From: Bacteroides clarus YIT 12056
GTDB taxonomy: Bacteria; Bacteroidota; Bacteroidia; Bacteroidales; Bacteroidaceae
DNA: 64,000 nt
Assembly (NCBI RefSeq): GCF_900129655.1
Contig: NZ_FQWK01000003.1
Span: 434,001 to 498,000, forward strand
Reading direction: 5' to 3'
Shown here: in pieces, positions 38,941 to 48,763 of the stretch
Layout of the letters: every line of letters starts with the position of its first letter
Position numbering within the stretch: the stretch's first letter is position 1
Notes under the pieces: model-generated
Database searches by the model: none
What the model was told of the DNA's origin: nothing
Seen by the model: the letters and a program-made list of their open reading frames with translations, nothing else
Made by a program: the position numbers and the translations under genes

Positions 38941-39246
38941 CTACTTATTATTTACTACGTTCTTACCTCGCTGGAGCAGGAAACTCTGTATCTCTGAGGC
39001 GAGATAGAATGATTTCCCGTTCTTTTCAACCGAATAATATTTAATCTTGCCCTCTTGCCTGTAACGTGCCAGAGTTCTTTGTGACACACCAAGGAGTTCT
39101 GCCAGATCCACATTATCAAGCAGTTTATCCCCATTCATACATTCTTTCAGACGGTTCATCTGATCCAGTTTCTTTTCAATGCGGGCAAATCCCTCTACCA
39201 TGGTTCCTATCAGTCTTTCGAGTATCTCATTATCTATATATGACAT
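38941..39246 (-). CDS. Helix-turn-helix DNA-binding protein (excisionase-like)
   Basis: 101 aa. N-terminal helical coiled-coil-like part (LERLIGTMVEGFARIEKKLDQM), then a MerR/excisionase-type HTH (NVDLAELLGVSQRTLARYRQEGKIKYYSV, about residues 44-72 with the usual wing). Such proteins in Bacteroides elements resemble Xis2c/Xis2d recombination directionality factors. A GAGTATATACTC palindrome (39299-39310) lies upstream and may be its operator. Confidence 0.82.
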   Translation of the reverse strand: MSYIDNEILERLIGTMVEGFARIEKKLDQMNRLKECMNGDKLLDNVDLAELLGVSQRTLARYRQEGKIKYYSVEKNGKSFYLASEIQSFLLQRGKNVVNNK

Positions 39247-39298
39247 AATTCCAATATTATAAGTGAATAAATCGATACTCTTTTCGTGCGCACTCTAA

Positions 39299-39310
39299 GA
39301 GTATATACTC
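39299..39310. promoter_or_regulatory. Palindrome upstream of the HTH gene
   Basis: Perfect 12-bp palindrome GAGTATATACTC, with another palindrome GTGCGCAC just before it (39286-39293), 40-64 bp upstream of the HTH ATG. Candidate autoregulatory site. The remaining 39311-39560 stretch is AT-rich and holds nothing I can identify. Confidence 0.45.
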
Positions 39311-39569
39311 ATAATAGTGAGAATAACATGCCAAACAGAAAAAGAAGGGCAGAGCATTTTGTATATAGCTGTTAATCAGTTATATAAATTAACATCTTGA
39401 TTTCCTGCTGTAAACCGATAGTGTAAACTATTTAAAGCATGTCTATTACCAAGTTTACATTTCTATAACGACTACTTATTATACTTTAGAACTAATCTTA
39501 TAAAAGAGGTTTACTAATAGCTTTATATACCCCTCCTATTCATTTAGCTTTAATATACTTTACAAAATA

Positions 39570-39609
39570 GGCTTTATATTTCATGCATCAAAGTATGAAA
39601 TATAAAGCC
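39570..39609. terminator. Strong hairpin terminator
   Basis: Perfect 15-bp stem GGCTTTATATTTCAT/ATGAAATATAAAGCC (39570-39584, 39595-39609) with a 10-nt loop and TTTTT after it on the plus strand. It lies 50 bp downstream of the gene remnant that ends at 39659 on the minus strand. Confidence 0.75.
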
Positions 39610-39658
39610 TGACTTTTTACTGAAAACAGTTTAATAATGGATTAGTAGTTAAATTTTC

Positions 39659-39838
39659 ATCCTATTTCAATATATTTACCAGAATCAAATCCATTCTCTA
39701 AATGCTCGTTTTGGAAAATATATCCCATCTGATTGGACAGTAATTTAGTACCTCCAATCTTAGAGTCTATATTAGTATGTAGGGCATTCTGCTTCAAATG
39801 CCTAACTCTATATAAAAAAGTGAAACCAAAATTGTCTT
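39659..39838 (-). pseudogene. Gene remnant, C-terminal fragment
   Basis: A minus-strand frame of about 59 codons with no start (preceded by TAA) reads like protein: FLYRVRHLKQNALHTN, IDSKIGGTKLLSNQMGYIFQ, NEHLENGFDSGKYIEIG then stop. A strong terminator follows in the right orientation. It looks like the end of a gene whose front has been lost. Family not recognised. Confidence 0.5.
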
Positions 39839-39941
39839 AACAATATCACTTTTTCTACTTCTTAAAGTATGTATATTATACTAATAGCTTAAATTTGTAT
39901 GTAAGATTATTATCCATAGCTGAAAAAATACTGCGATACAA

Positions 39942-40973
39942 ATGAGTAAGATTTATTTTCTTCCTGTAAGACATGGTGATGCATTCATTATTGAGTGCAC
40001 CCAAGGAGATGCACATGGACTTGTTGTTATTGATGGTGGACCTATGGGGTGCGGACATATACTTCAAAAAAAGTTAAAAGAATTAGGTACTCCTGATCTT
40101 ATGGTGTTGACTCATTATGATGATGACCATATTGGAGGAATTCTACAATTGGTTGGCACTTGTTTAGATGATAATGTTGCTCTAGCAAAAGAGGTATGGG
40201 CAAACTGTGCTGGTTACGTGGAAATGGCAGAGAATAAGAGCACAAATGCTAAGCAAGGTGTGACGCTATCGGTTAAGTTGAATGAATTGAAAGAAAAACA
40301 TGAAATAATATGGCGTGATGATCTGTCTGAAGGATTCAAAACGAATCTGCCTTTCGCCAGCATAGAAGTTGTATCTCCACCAGAGACCATAAGGAGAATG
40401 GTTATAAAAAAACAAGAAGAAGAGGGACAACAGTTATTGAAGGCATCTCAAATGAATATAGACAACCTAAAGAAATCTATTACTGAACTAACTGAATATA
40501 TACCCAAAGAGCCAGATTTGAATAAAGATGCTGAACTTGCCAATGCATCTAGTATAGCCTTAATCCTAAAGTGTGACGATTTGAGTATATTGATGTTAGG
40601 GGATTGCTATCCTCAAAACGTAGAAAGATACCTTAGAGAAAAAGGTTATTCCGAAGATAACCCACTGGTTGTTGACTTTGTTAAGGTATCACATCATGGA
40701 AGTAGAAATAATACGAGTAACAGCTTACTAGACATTATTCGATGTGATAAATTTATTATATCAACCAATGGAGGTAATTGCCGTTCCAATCATCCAGACA
40801 GGATAACCATAGCTCATATTTTATGCCATGAGAAAAGGAACAAAGATAGAAAGGTACATTTATATTTTAATCATAAAAAGGAACTAATAGAAGCAAATGG
40901 AGCTCCTTTTTTAAACGCCGGTGAATGTAAGGAATGGAATTTTGAAATACATGATAATATCACAGAACTATGA
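39942..40973 (+). CDS. Metallo-beta-lactamase-fold hydrolase of an AVAST type I-like pair
   Basis: 343 aa. MBL motif THYDDDHIGG (His58, Asp60, Asp62, His63), later VSHHGSRNN (about residues 247-255) and LMLGDCYPQN supplying further metal ligands, as in ComEC-C-terminal-type hydrolases. It ends with ATGA overlapping the next gene. An MBL hydrolase joined to a trypsin-like protease-STAND protein is the plan of type I AVAST anti-phage systems; here only two genes are present. Low GC compared with the ICE backbone. Confidence 0.85.
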   Translation: MSKIYFLPVRHGDAFIIECTQGDAHGLVVIDGGPMGCGHILQKKLKELGTPDLMVLTHYDDDHIGGILQLVGTCLDDNVALAKEVWANCAGYVEMAENKSTNAKQGVTLSVKLNELKEKHEIIWRDDLSEGFKTNLPFASIEVVSPPETIRRMVIKKQEEEGQQLLKASQMNIDNLKKSITELTEYIPKEPDLNKDAELANASSIALILKCDDLSILMLGDCYPQNVERYLREKGYSEDNPLVVDFVKVSHHGSRNNTSNSLLDIIRCDKFIISTNGGNCRSNHPDRITIAHILCHEKRNKDRKVHLYFNHKKELIEANGAPFLNAGECKEWNFEIHDNITEL

Positions 40974-43900
40974 ATCTAACAAAAGCAAATATAAAAGATT
41001 TGAAAAAGGTGACAGTAAAGATAGTGTGTTCTAATGGTAACGAAGGTTCAGGTACTATCGTTTCTGTCGGAGAAAACATCTATGTTCTTACAGCTGCACA
41101 TGTAGTAGAGAATGAGACACATGATAGTCATTTTGCCAAAGACAAGATAGCAATCTCATTTATGAGAAATAGCAGAACAATAAAATTGTCTGTAGATAAA
41201 GTGAGTTACTACAACAGAAAAGATGATGCCGCTATATTACATGTCGTAAATCCTGGCAATATGCCAACTTCAGGACTTGATCAGGTTCGGTTGTTGACAA
41301 CAAACGTCAGTGGTCCTGCAGAACTTTGTGGCTTTCATAAAAACGAAGATAGTCCTAAACACTATACTTTTGAAAACCGAGGAGCAGAAATTTGGGCGAT
41401 AGACAATATTCAACTTAGGGTTCAGAGTCTTGAGCCGGCAAGAAATTTTGAAGGAGTTTCAGGTGGAGGCATATTCTATCAAGATACGAATAAAGTATTA
41501 TATATGGCTGCCTATATGTTGGAAGTGGGAAGATATGATGGTAATAACAATGAGTTCGTTTGTAAACCTTCATCCAATTTTATCTCAAGCGGACTTCTAA
41601 ATTCCATTGTTGATGAACGTTGTTATGAGTTCGTTGCCGATCCGGCTGTAGCCTGTGGCATCGATAGCAGACAAATGTTGAATTCCTTAGATAGATCTGG
41701 TTATGAACTTAATCAGACTGGATTTTTTATAGAGAACGATAGAACTAAGGAAATTATAGACCAACTTAGGGACGACGATACTCCAACACTAATATTAACG
41801 GCATTATCTGGGATGGGTAAGTCAAAACTTATTTATGAAGCTTTTAAGGGGACAGAACGTGAACAGAACAGATACTATGCAAAGTATAATGCCCACCGAG
41901 AACAGCTGACAGGAGAGTTAAAGCTAATATTTAAACAGAATCTAGGAAATGACGGAATCGTCATTGTGGATGACTGTCCGATGGATCTTATAACAGAAGT
42001 TATCAGTATTAGGGATCAATACAATGACCTTTTTCGATTAATTTTAGTCCATCATGACTATTTCAATGAAGAACTTGAACGCATGTCTTTTCCTGTAATT
42101 AGGCTTAAACCTCAAGAAATGGAGGAAAGAATAGGACTATATATTAGTGAGGAACTTGAAGAAAACGAGCAAAATAAGAATGATATTCTGGTGATCAAGA
42201 AGTTAGCAAGTGGATATCCCCAGATGGCAATAGAGCTAGTTAAGGCATATAAAAAAAACAAGATTGCTGGCCCAGAGGCTGTTACACATCTGATGCCCAA
42301 ACTGCTAAACCTGACAACTGGTTCAGAAAAGGAGGAGAAAAAAGTTTGGCAAACATTGTCACTCTGTCTGCCATTTCCTTATAAAGAAGCAACACATGAA
42401 GGGTTTGAATACTTGCTAAAGAACAATCATGTAACACCGCTTAATGGAATGGAGTATGAAGAACGTAGAAGTATCGCAGCAGGATTAGTACGAAAATATT
42501 GCCCGACATTAATAGATGTACAAGGTATGTGGCTTTATGTAAGGCCTTTCCCTCTGGCTGTCTGGCTGACAGCGGAATGGTTTAAAAATGTATGCAACAC
42601 TCAGGTACATTTTAAGGAACTTATTGAAGATATCAAGAAACAGCCACCTTTGGTACAGATTGCTATCAGTGAAGGTTTCTGTAAACATATACAACAGATG
42701 TCTGGAAACAAGGAAGCTTTTATGATGGTTGAGCAACTAGTCAATTCCGATATCAATCACCCTTTTTTCGACGAGGAGAATCTATGTTCTGGACTGGGTT
42801 CTAAGCTTTTCCTCGCAATGAGCACTGTGAACCCAGCTGCAATAGCTTCAAACTTTAGGAAGGTTTTTGAACATAAGGAGATAACTTGGTTAAGAGAGCA
42901 TGTCAATGGAACAGAAAGACGGAATCTAGTTTGGGCTCTTGAACGTCTATGTTTTGCCCACGAAAGTTACCATGATGGTGTAGTGATGATGGCCCAGTTA
43001 GCTGTTGCTGAAAATGAGGATATTGGCAATAGTGCTACCGAACAATTGATACAACTCTTCCATATAAATCTTGCTGGGACAGAGGTGGATTTGAGAGAAC
43101 GTTTGAATACTTTGAAAGAACTCGTAAATAAAGGAGGAGAATATATACCGTTGGTAATACGATGTTTTGAAGCTGCATTACAAAACGGTGGATTTCTCAG
43201 GGTTGGTGGAGCAGAAAAGTTTGGTTTTGAAAACAGAAAAGACTATACACCAAAAACTTGGTCTGATATATTTGAATATTGGTACGGATGCAGAGATTTA
43301 TTGCTGGAATGGCTAAACAAAAAGCCCCAATTAGCAGACCTTCTAGCAGAAATAGTAGAGAAGAATATTTACAACTGGATACGAGGAGGACAAAAGAATG
43401 TCCTTGTGCCGCTTTTGGAGAAAATAGCCGAAATAAAGAATTACCACTGGGATAAAGGTTATAAAGCCTTATCTGAAACAGTATATGCCTTTGGAATAGA
43501 TGGAGAAGCATTAGGGCTTTCGGAACTTATGACGAAAATGAGAAGTGAGACTTTTAAGACTCAGCTTGACGAGGCTAGATATAAAATGCGGGGACAATAC
43601 CATTTAGGGGACAAAGAACAAATGGAATTATCAGAGAAACTATTTGCTCAGTTGGCTTCAGAGTTTATTGACAAGAAAACTTATGCCAATGAGGAAGAAG
43701 TAAATACACTTCTTGAAGATAATGAGTATATTCCAATAGGTTTTGTAAGAACATTAGTAACAACAGTATCAGATGAACAATTAGAAATTCTTTTTGATAC
43801 CATTTTTAGAATATTAACAACAAAGTCTATTGAATTTTATAGCCCATTCTTAGGTAATCTGTCTTCATATTCAAAGTATAGGAAACCTCTGTTGAAGTTT

Positions 43901-44899
43901 TTGGAAAGATTGAGAAATAAAAGACAAGAGCTCTTATATGTATCTTTAATGGCAGTTACAGAAAATGAAGAACTAAGTCATTTTTACAAACTTTTCTCAG
44001 AACAAAAAAAACAAGTTCTAGAAATGGACTATTTACCAGTTTATCTTAATTTCTTCAAGTCGGATAGATATGAACATTATTTATTGATGTTAAAGACACT
44101 GAAAGATAGTTTCCCTGATCGTCCTAATAATTTGATTGCATATGTAGTAGCAGAACGTTTTACAATGAGGAAAGACGAGCACCCTGAAGCTATCGCCATT
44201 GTGAAAGATGCGTTGCTTAAGTATCAAATCAATGGTGATACTGGATATGTATTACATGATTATAGTCGTATTCTTATAGAGACTTTGCGATTATGGCATG
44301 ATTCTGAATTTGCCAAGCAGGTGAACAGCAAGTTCATTGAAGTGTATAGTACTCAAATGGTACATCTAAGCACAAAAGGTATTTTTACAGAATTATTAAA
44401 GAGTTATTTTGATGATGTATGGCCAGAATTCGTTAAAGCATTCTTGGGAGCTGATACCTTTTTATTCTATTATCAGGTGAAGGATGAATTGGGTTCAGGA
44501 TTTAGTTTTGGAAAAGGCCCACTGTTTGATGCAGAAGAAGGATTGATTAAGCAGCTTTGTTTAGATAATCCAGAATCTGCTCCTGCAAGGATTGCGTCCA
44601 TGGTTCCTTGTTTTGACAATGAAGTAAATATGTTTAACAAGTGGATTATATGGCTTTTGGATAATTTTGGAGAACAGAGAGATGTGAGAGATAATATCTC
44701 GTCCAATTTAGGTTCGTTTTCATGGACTGGTAACATATCACCATATTATGAGAGAAATATCAAGTGCTTTGAATATCTGTTGAATCATTCAAAGCAAGAG
44801 GTACGAGAATGGGCACAAAAATGTATTAATGACGAAAAGAAATTGCTTGACATAGAGAAAAATAAAGAAGATTTTATGCATATAAGATACGAAATATAA
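40970..44899 (+). CDS. Trypsin-like protease-STAND NTPase (Avs1-like)
   Basis: 1309 aa. N-terminal chymotrypsin-fold protease: GSGTIVSVG, catalytic His in LTAAHVV (about residue 44), Asp in KDDAAIL (about 85), Ser in GVSGGGIF (about 164). STAND NTPase follows: Walker A ALSGMGKSK near 281-289, Walker B IVIVDDCPMD near 325-334. The C-terminal about 750 residues are helical repeat-like, the likely sensor for a phage protein. Translation coupled to the MBL gene. Expected action: target binding, oligomerisation, effector activation. Confidence 0.87.
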   Translation: MNLTKANIKDLKKVTVKIVCSNGNEGSGTIVSVGENIYVLTAAHVVENETHDSHFAKDKIAISFMRNSRTIKLSVDKVSYYNRKDDAAILHVVNPGNMPTSGLDQVRLLTTNVSGPAELCGFHKNEDSPKHYTFENRGAEIWAIDNIQLRVQSLEPARNFEGVSGGGIFYQDTNKVLYMAAYMLEVGRYDGNNNEFVCKPSSNFISSGLLNSIVDERCYEFVADPAVACGIDSRQMLNSLDRSGYELNQTGFFIENDRTKEIIDQLRDDDTPTLILTALSGMGKSKLIYEAFKGTEREQNRYYAKYNAHREQLTGELKLIFKQNLGNDGIVIVDDCPMDLITEVISIRDQYNDLFRLILVHHDYFNEELERMSFPVIRLKPQEMEERIGLYISEELEENEQNKNDILVIKKLASGYPQMAIELVKAYKKNKIAGPEAVTHLMPKLLNLTTGSEKEEKKVWQTLSLCLPFPYKEATHEGFEYLLKNNHVTPLNGMEYEERRSIAAGLVRKYCPTLIDVQGMWLYVRPFPLAVWLTAEWFKNVCNTQVHFKELIEDIKKQPPLVQIAISEGFCKHIQQMSGNKEAFMMVEQLVNSDINHPFFDEENLCSGLGSKLFLAMSTVNPAAIASNFRKVFEHKEITWLREHVNGTERRNLVWALERLCFAHESYHDGVVMMAQLAVAENEDIGNSATEQLIQLFHINLAGTEVDLRERLNTLKELVNKGGEYIPLVIRCFEAALQNGGFLRVGGAEKFGFENRKDYTPKTWSDIFEYWYGCRDLLLEWLNKKPQLADLLAEIVEKNIYNWIRGGQKNVLVPLLEKIAEIKNYHWDKGYKALSETVYAFGIDGEALGLSELMTKMRSETFKTQLDEARYKMRGQYHLGDKEQMELSEKLFAQLASEFIDKKTYANEEEVNTLLEDNEYIPIGFVRTLVTTVSDEQLEILFDTIFRILTTKSIEFYSPFLGNLSSYSKYRKPLLKFLERLRNKRQELLYVSLMAVTENEELSHFYKLFSEQKKQVLEMDYLPVYLNFFKSDRYEHYLLMLKTLKDSFPDRPNNLIAYVVAERFTMRKDEHPEAIAIVKDALLKYQINGDTGYVLHDYSRILIETLRLWHDSEFAKQVNSKFIEVYSTQMVHLSTKGIFTELLKSYFDDVWPEFVKAFLGADTFLFYYQVKDELGSGFSFGKGPLFDAEEGLIKQLCLDNPESAPARIASMVPCFDNEVNMFNKWIIWLLDNFGEQRDVRDNISSNLGSFSWTGNISPYYERNIKCFEYLLNHSKQEVREWAQKCINDEKKLLDIEKNKEDFMHIRYEI

Positions 44900-44991
44900 A
44901 ACTAACCAAACAATAATACCATGCAGTCTGTATCTAATTCATTACTGTTGTGCAGTTGGACAAGCATGATCATTAAACCTCAATTAACTTG

Positions 44992-45013
44992 GCGCTCTTT
45001 ATGAGCGCTTTTT
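44992..45013 (+). terminator. Terminator of the AVAST-like operon
   Basis: GCGCTC/GAGCGC stem (44992-44997, 45003-45008) with a 5-nt loop and a TTTTT run. Lies 93 bp after the STAND gene stop. Confidence 0.85.
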
Positions 45014-45111
45014 CATTGCTCAAATATGCTCTAAGAACATAGTTGTAACATTGGAACTACCACATTTAAAGCGTGATTATTGTGTAAACAACTTCAAATG
45101 ATATCAGTGAG

Positions 45112-45219
45112 AAAAACTGAATAGCTTTGCTAATTTCTTTGAGAAGTATTCCAGCTATGGAAACAAATACCCCAGCATCGAATATAACGACTACAAACAT
45201 ATCAGTTCCTTGATTTAAA
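45112..45219 (+). pseudogene. Short coding remnant
   Basis: About 35 codons after a stop and without a start read like a real protein end: KLNSFANFFEKYSSYGNKY and PSIEYNDYKHISSLI then TAA. Probably debris of a gene displaced between two defence cassettes. Family not recognised. Confidence 0.4.
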
Positions 45220-45326
45220 ACTTATCCATAAAATAACTTTCAGATAAATAATAATGGGTATCATTGAAGTGATTTAAGTATAATGTATTTCTTTATTAAA
45301 GTGAGTATTTTCCTCTCCTTTCTATC

Positions 45327-45355
45327 TTTTTATTATACCATGTTTTATATCTTTG
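45327..45355 (+). promoter_or_regulatory. Promoter before the HTH remnant and SIR2-HerA
   Basis: TATCTTTG (45348-45355) fits the -7 consensus; TTTT at 45327-45330 is an imperfect -33 with a 17-bp spacer. Transcription would start near 45362, running through the broken HTH gene into the SIR2 gene. Confidence 0.5.
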
Positions 45356-45389
45356 TAAAACAACAAAGAGTCTAACAATAAATAAGCCC

Positions 45390-45570
45390 ATGAACCGAAG
45401 AAAATATATGTTTGAAGAAAAAGGTATCAAGCAGGCATATCTTGCTGAAAAACTTGATGAGAAACTTCTATATTGTAAACTCTTATGTATGTAATCGAAG
45501 GTAACCAAATTTTAAAGTTCCATCTGAAACAGCTAAGATACTTAAGTAAAAAATCGGTAAAGTATGGAAA
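45390..45570 (+). pseudogene. Broken XRE-type HTH regulator upstream of SIR2-HerA
   Basis: ATG 45390 begins RRKYMFEEKGIKQAYLAEKLDEK, the first helices of an XRE HTH (KGIKQ-x-LAEKL). The frame then runs into LLYCKLLCM and stops at 45494. In the +1 frame the expected recognition part continues (NSYVCNRR, stop, PNFKVPSETAKIL, stop, KIGKVWKIG). So one frameshift and two stops have disabled a control protein that normally precedes such cassettes. It runs into the start of the SIR2 gene. Confidence 0.65.
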
Positions 45571-46877
45571 ATAGGAAACAAATAACAAATATATGTCTTT
45601 TAAGAAAAGAGGGATTAACCCTCTTTTTAGAGAAAGAAGGAGATGTATTTACTGATATAAAAAATGAAAATACATCTATACTTCCAGAAGAGCTTATTGC
45701 AGAACGTGAACGAGAGAAAAATATTTCTGAAAGAATAAAAGATTATGCACAAAAGTTAAAGCGCAAAGAATACTATAAAAAACTAAATTATCAAATTGAG
45801 AATCTTTTATTTCTTACCGGTGCTGGTTCTTCTTACAACTTTGGAGATGGTGACAAAAAAGGTAAGCTTATGTTCAATTTATGGGATGATGCAATTGAGT
45901 TGGTTGGAGGTAAAGAAAATATGGACACCTTTTGCGAGGCAGTAAAATATGCAGACAAAGATGTAAATGGAGAATATCTTAAGAATCTTGAGAAACTTCT
46001 TTCTTTAGCGGAAAAAGCAAAAGACTATATTACGGTAAAAATTTTTATAACTAAAGAAGATGTTAAAAAAGAATGGGATATTTCATGTGTTATCAATGAA
46101 ATTAAAAAAATGATAAAGGAAGAATGCAATTTAAAGATCGTATCTACTGAATCTTCTGCTACTCATGAAAAGTTTCTTAATAAAATTACCAAACGTAAAA
46201 GTTCTATAGCTAGAGTAAAATTGTTCACTCTAAATTACGATACATTATTTGAACAAGCCGCCCGTAAAGGTAATTACACTATCATAGATGGTTTTTCTTT
46301 TTCACAACCAAGAATATTCAGTGGACGATATTTTGATTATGATGTTGTAATTCGTGATGGCAGTAGAATTAAAAATGAAGATAATTTTGTCCCTAGAGTA
46401 TTTCATTTATACAAGCCTCATGGTTCTGTTGATTGGGAAAAAACGGAGAACAATGTTTTTCAGAATAAAGCCGAAAATATTCCAGTAGAAAATTCATTAA
46501 TGATTTTTCCACAAGAAAATAAATACGAGCATTCTTATGAACAACCTTTTTTTGAAATGATGACACGCTTTCAAACTGCATTACGTTTGAAAAATACAAC
46601 TCTTGTTGTCATTGGATTCAGTTTTGGAGACAAACATATATTATCTATGATAAATGAAGCCTTAGAACAGAACCCTAGTTTTCAGCTTATTATTATCAAT
46701 TATAGAAATGCAGGTATTTATGAGAATGACACATTTTACAAAGAAGCAGAAAAAAGAGGTAACATAATAATAGTTAATGAAACATTTGCAGATTTTGTAG
46801 ATGCTTATCCTGATATCAAAATTTATGACCAGTCAGATGAATATCGTTTAGTAAAAATTGTCAATGATGGAAACTAA
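45564..46877 (+). CDS. SIR2-domain protein of SIR2-HerA defence
   Basis: 437 aa. SIR2-type NAD-binding motifs: FLTGAGSSYNFGD (about residues 84-96), FTLNYDTLFEQA (about 221-232), LYKPHGSVDW (about 282-291) and VVIGFSFGDKH (about 348-358). In SIR2-HerA anti-phage systems the SIR2 subunit degrades NAD(+) or cuts DNA on activation by HerA. It overlaps the HerA gene by 14 bp. AT-rich coding, unlike the ICE backbone. Confidence 0.87.
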   Translation: MENRKQITNICLLRKEGLTLFLEKEGDVFTDIKNENTSILPEELIAEREREKNISERIKDYAQKLKRKEYYKKLNYQIENLLFLTGAGSSYNFGDGDKKGKLMFNLWDDAIELVGGKENMDTFCEAVKYADKDVNGEYLKNLEKLLSLAEKAKDYITVKIFITKEDVKKEWDISCVINEIKKMIKEECNLKIVSTESSATHEKFLNKITKRKSSIARVKLFTLNYDTLFEQAARKGNYTIIDGFSFSQPRIFSGRYFDYDVVIRDGSRIKNEDNFVPRVFHLYKPHGSVDWEKTENNVFQNKAENIPVENSLMIFPQENKYEHSYEQPFFEMMTRFQTALRLKNTTLVVIGFSFGDKHILSMINEALEQNPSFQLIIINYRNAGIYENDTFYKEAEKRGNIIIVNETFADFVDAYPDIKIYDQSDEYRLVKIVNDGN

Positions 46878-48616
46878 TAGAAATCCTTTTATAAACGAAT
46901 ACTTTATTGGTTTTGTAAATCAAGTAAGTCCACAAGGAGTAAAGATACATTTCCCTTCATCTGGATTGCTGCAACCTTTTTTTAGATTTGGGGAACTTTA
47001 TCATGGAGGATTGGTAGGCAACTATGTAGTTATAGAAGGGCATCAAATAGGATTTTTAGGGAAGATACAAGGTCTTGAATTACCAGAAAAAGAACGTTTG
47101 GAACTCAGTGAAAAATCTTTTGAAACAAATGATATGCATCCCATAGGATATATTGAAATTCTATTGTCCTTTAACTTTGAAAATCCAGAAGAAATTCAAC
47201 GTGGACTAAACACTCTTCCCCCTATTGGTGCTAAAGTTTTTGTTTGTTCCTCTGAGTTTATTCAAAATTTCTTTAGGCGGTTTGGGGTAAAAAAAGAAAA
47301 TACCAACCCTTGTCTTATGAAGCTTGGAGTCCTAACTCAAAACAACGAGACACCTGTTGAAATTTCTTTAGATGCATTATTTGGTAGACATTGCGCTATT
47401 GTTGGCACAACAGGAGGAGGTAAAAGTTATACCACAAGTAAATTACTTGAAGGTATTTCCAATGCTGGTGCAAAAGCGATTATCATTGATCCTACTGGAG
47501 AATATATTGGCTTTGACTCCAAAGATGATGCTGAAAGCACTATCATTAATAAAAATAGTTATTTTCACTATTCACGTTTGTCTGTAGGAGATTGGTTTGC
47601 ATTATTCAGGCCTGCAGGACAAGTTCAGCAACCTAAATTATTAGATGCTATTAAATCACTCAAATTGGCAAAGTGTTTAATAAAACATGAAGAACCCAAT
47701 ACCAAAGGAGTGTATAATAACCCCAAAGCAAAAGACACATTTGTAAAATGTATTAATGGAGTTATTATAAAATCAGGAAGTTATAAAGATGCATATCGTC
47801 ATTTTGCAACTAAATACAATAATGAAATCGATAATAATGAAATTTCTCTTTTTGATATTTCAAAACTGATAACACAACTTAAAGAGGAATCTGTTTATGA
47901 GAACTTTGGAGAAAATATAAATATTTGGGGGAATGTAGACAATAGAACAAGAGATAACATTGCTAGCTTAATTATCCGTATATATAATAAAATATCAAAT
48001 ACATCATTTAAACATATTTTCGGTTTAGAACAAAATCCAGATAATGACTTATGTGCTAAGATAGAATCTTTTACGAATGATAAATCAAAGCATATACTTC
48101 GCATTGGGTTTGAAGATGTGCCTTATGACTTTCAAACTAGAGAGATTTTAGCCAATGCAATAGCAAAATTTCTATTAAATAAAGCACGAAAAGGAGATTT
48201 TAAGGTACAGCCTATTGTGTTTTTTTGTGGATGAAGCGCACCAGTTTCTAAATAAAGAAGTTAAGGATGAGTATTTCCAATCAATGAGTTTAGATTCTTT
48301 TGATTCCATTGCCAAAGAATGTAGAAAATATGGTTTATTTCTATGCTTGGCTACGCAAATGCCTAGAGATATTCCATTGGGTACTTTAAGTCAAATGGGT
48401 ACTTTTTTAGTACATAGATTGATAAATTATAAGGACAAGGAAACTATAGAAAGTGCTTGTTCTTCGGCTAACAAATCAACTTTGGCATATTTGCCTATAT
48501 TAGGAGCAGGAGAAGCTATATTAATGGGAGTAGATTTTCCAATGCCTGTAATGTTAAAAGTAGATTTACCTCAAATCGAACCTAATTCACATACGCCCCA
48601 ATTCTCTATAAAATAA
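46864..48616 (+). pseudogene. HerA-type ATPase, frameshifted in a T7 run
   Basis: The reading frame from ATG 46864 (or 46867) carries LFGRHCAIVGTTGGGKSYT (Walker A near residue 180) and stops at 48234 with PIVFFCG. A second frame, 48215-48616, continues the protein from FFVDEAHQFLNKE, the Walker B motif. Seven T at 48220-48226 instead of six explain the break; with six the sequence reads PIVFFVDEAHQ. The full product would be about 583 aa. Whether this is a mutation, slippage-controlled or an assembly error cannot be decided here. Confidence 0.85.
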
Positions 48617-48618
48617 AA

Positions 48619-48650
48619 CATTAGTGTTCCTTTTTAACGGGACACTAATG
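48619..48650. terminator. Hairpin after the HerA gene
   Basis: 12-bp stem CATTAGTGTTCC/GGGACACTAATG (one G-T pair), 3 bp after the stop, in the 147-bp gap between HerA and the convergent mcrC. No T run on either strand, so termination is probable but not certain. Confidence 0.5.
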
Positions 48651-48763
48651 AAATCGGGGTATAATACATTCCGAAGATACTTTATTTCTCCTTTAAGCCA
48701 AAAGAGTATTACCTATTAACTCAACAAATAGGAAACAGGCATTAGAAGAAGTTTACCCTGACT

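Noticed and set aside
48215..48616. Separate 133-aa gene after HerA
   Set aside because: It begins within the Walker B motif of HerA and has no start context of its own; it is the second half of the frameshifted ATPase.
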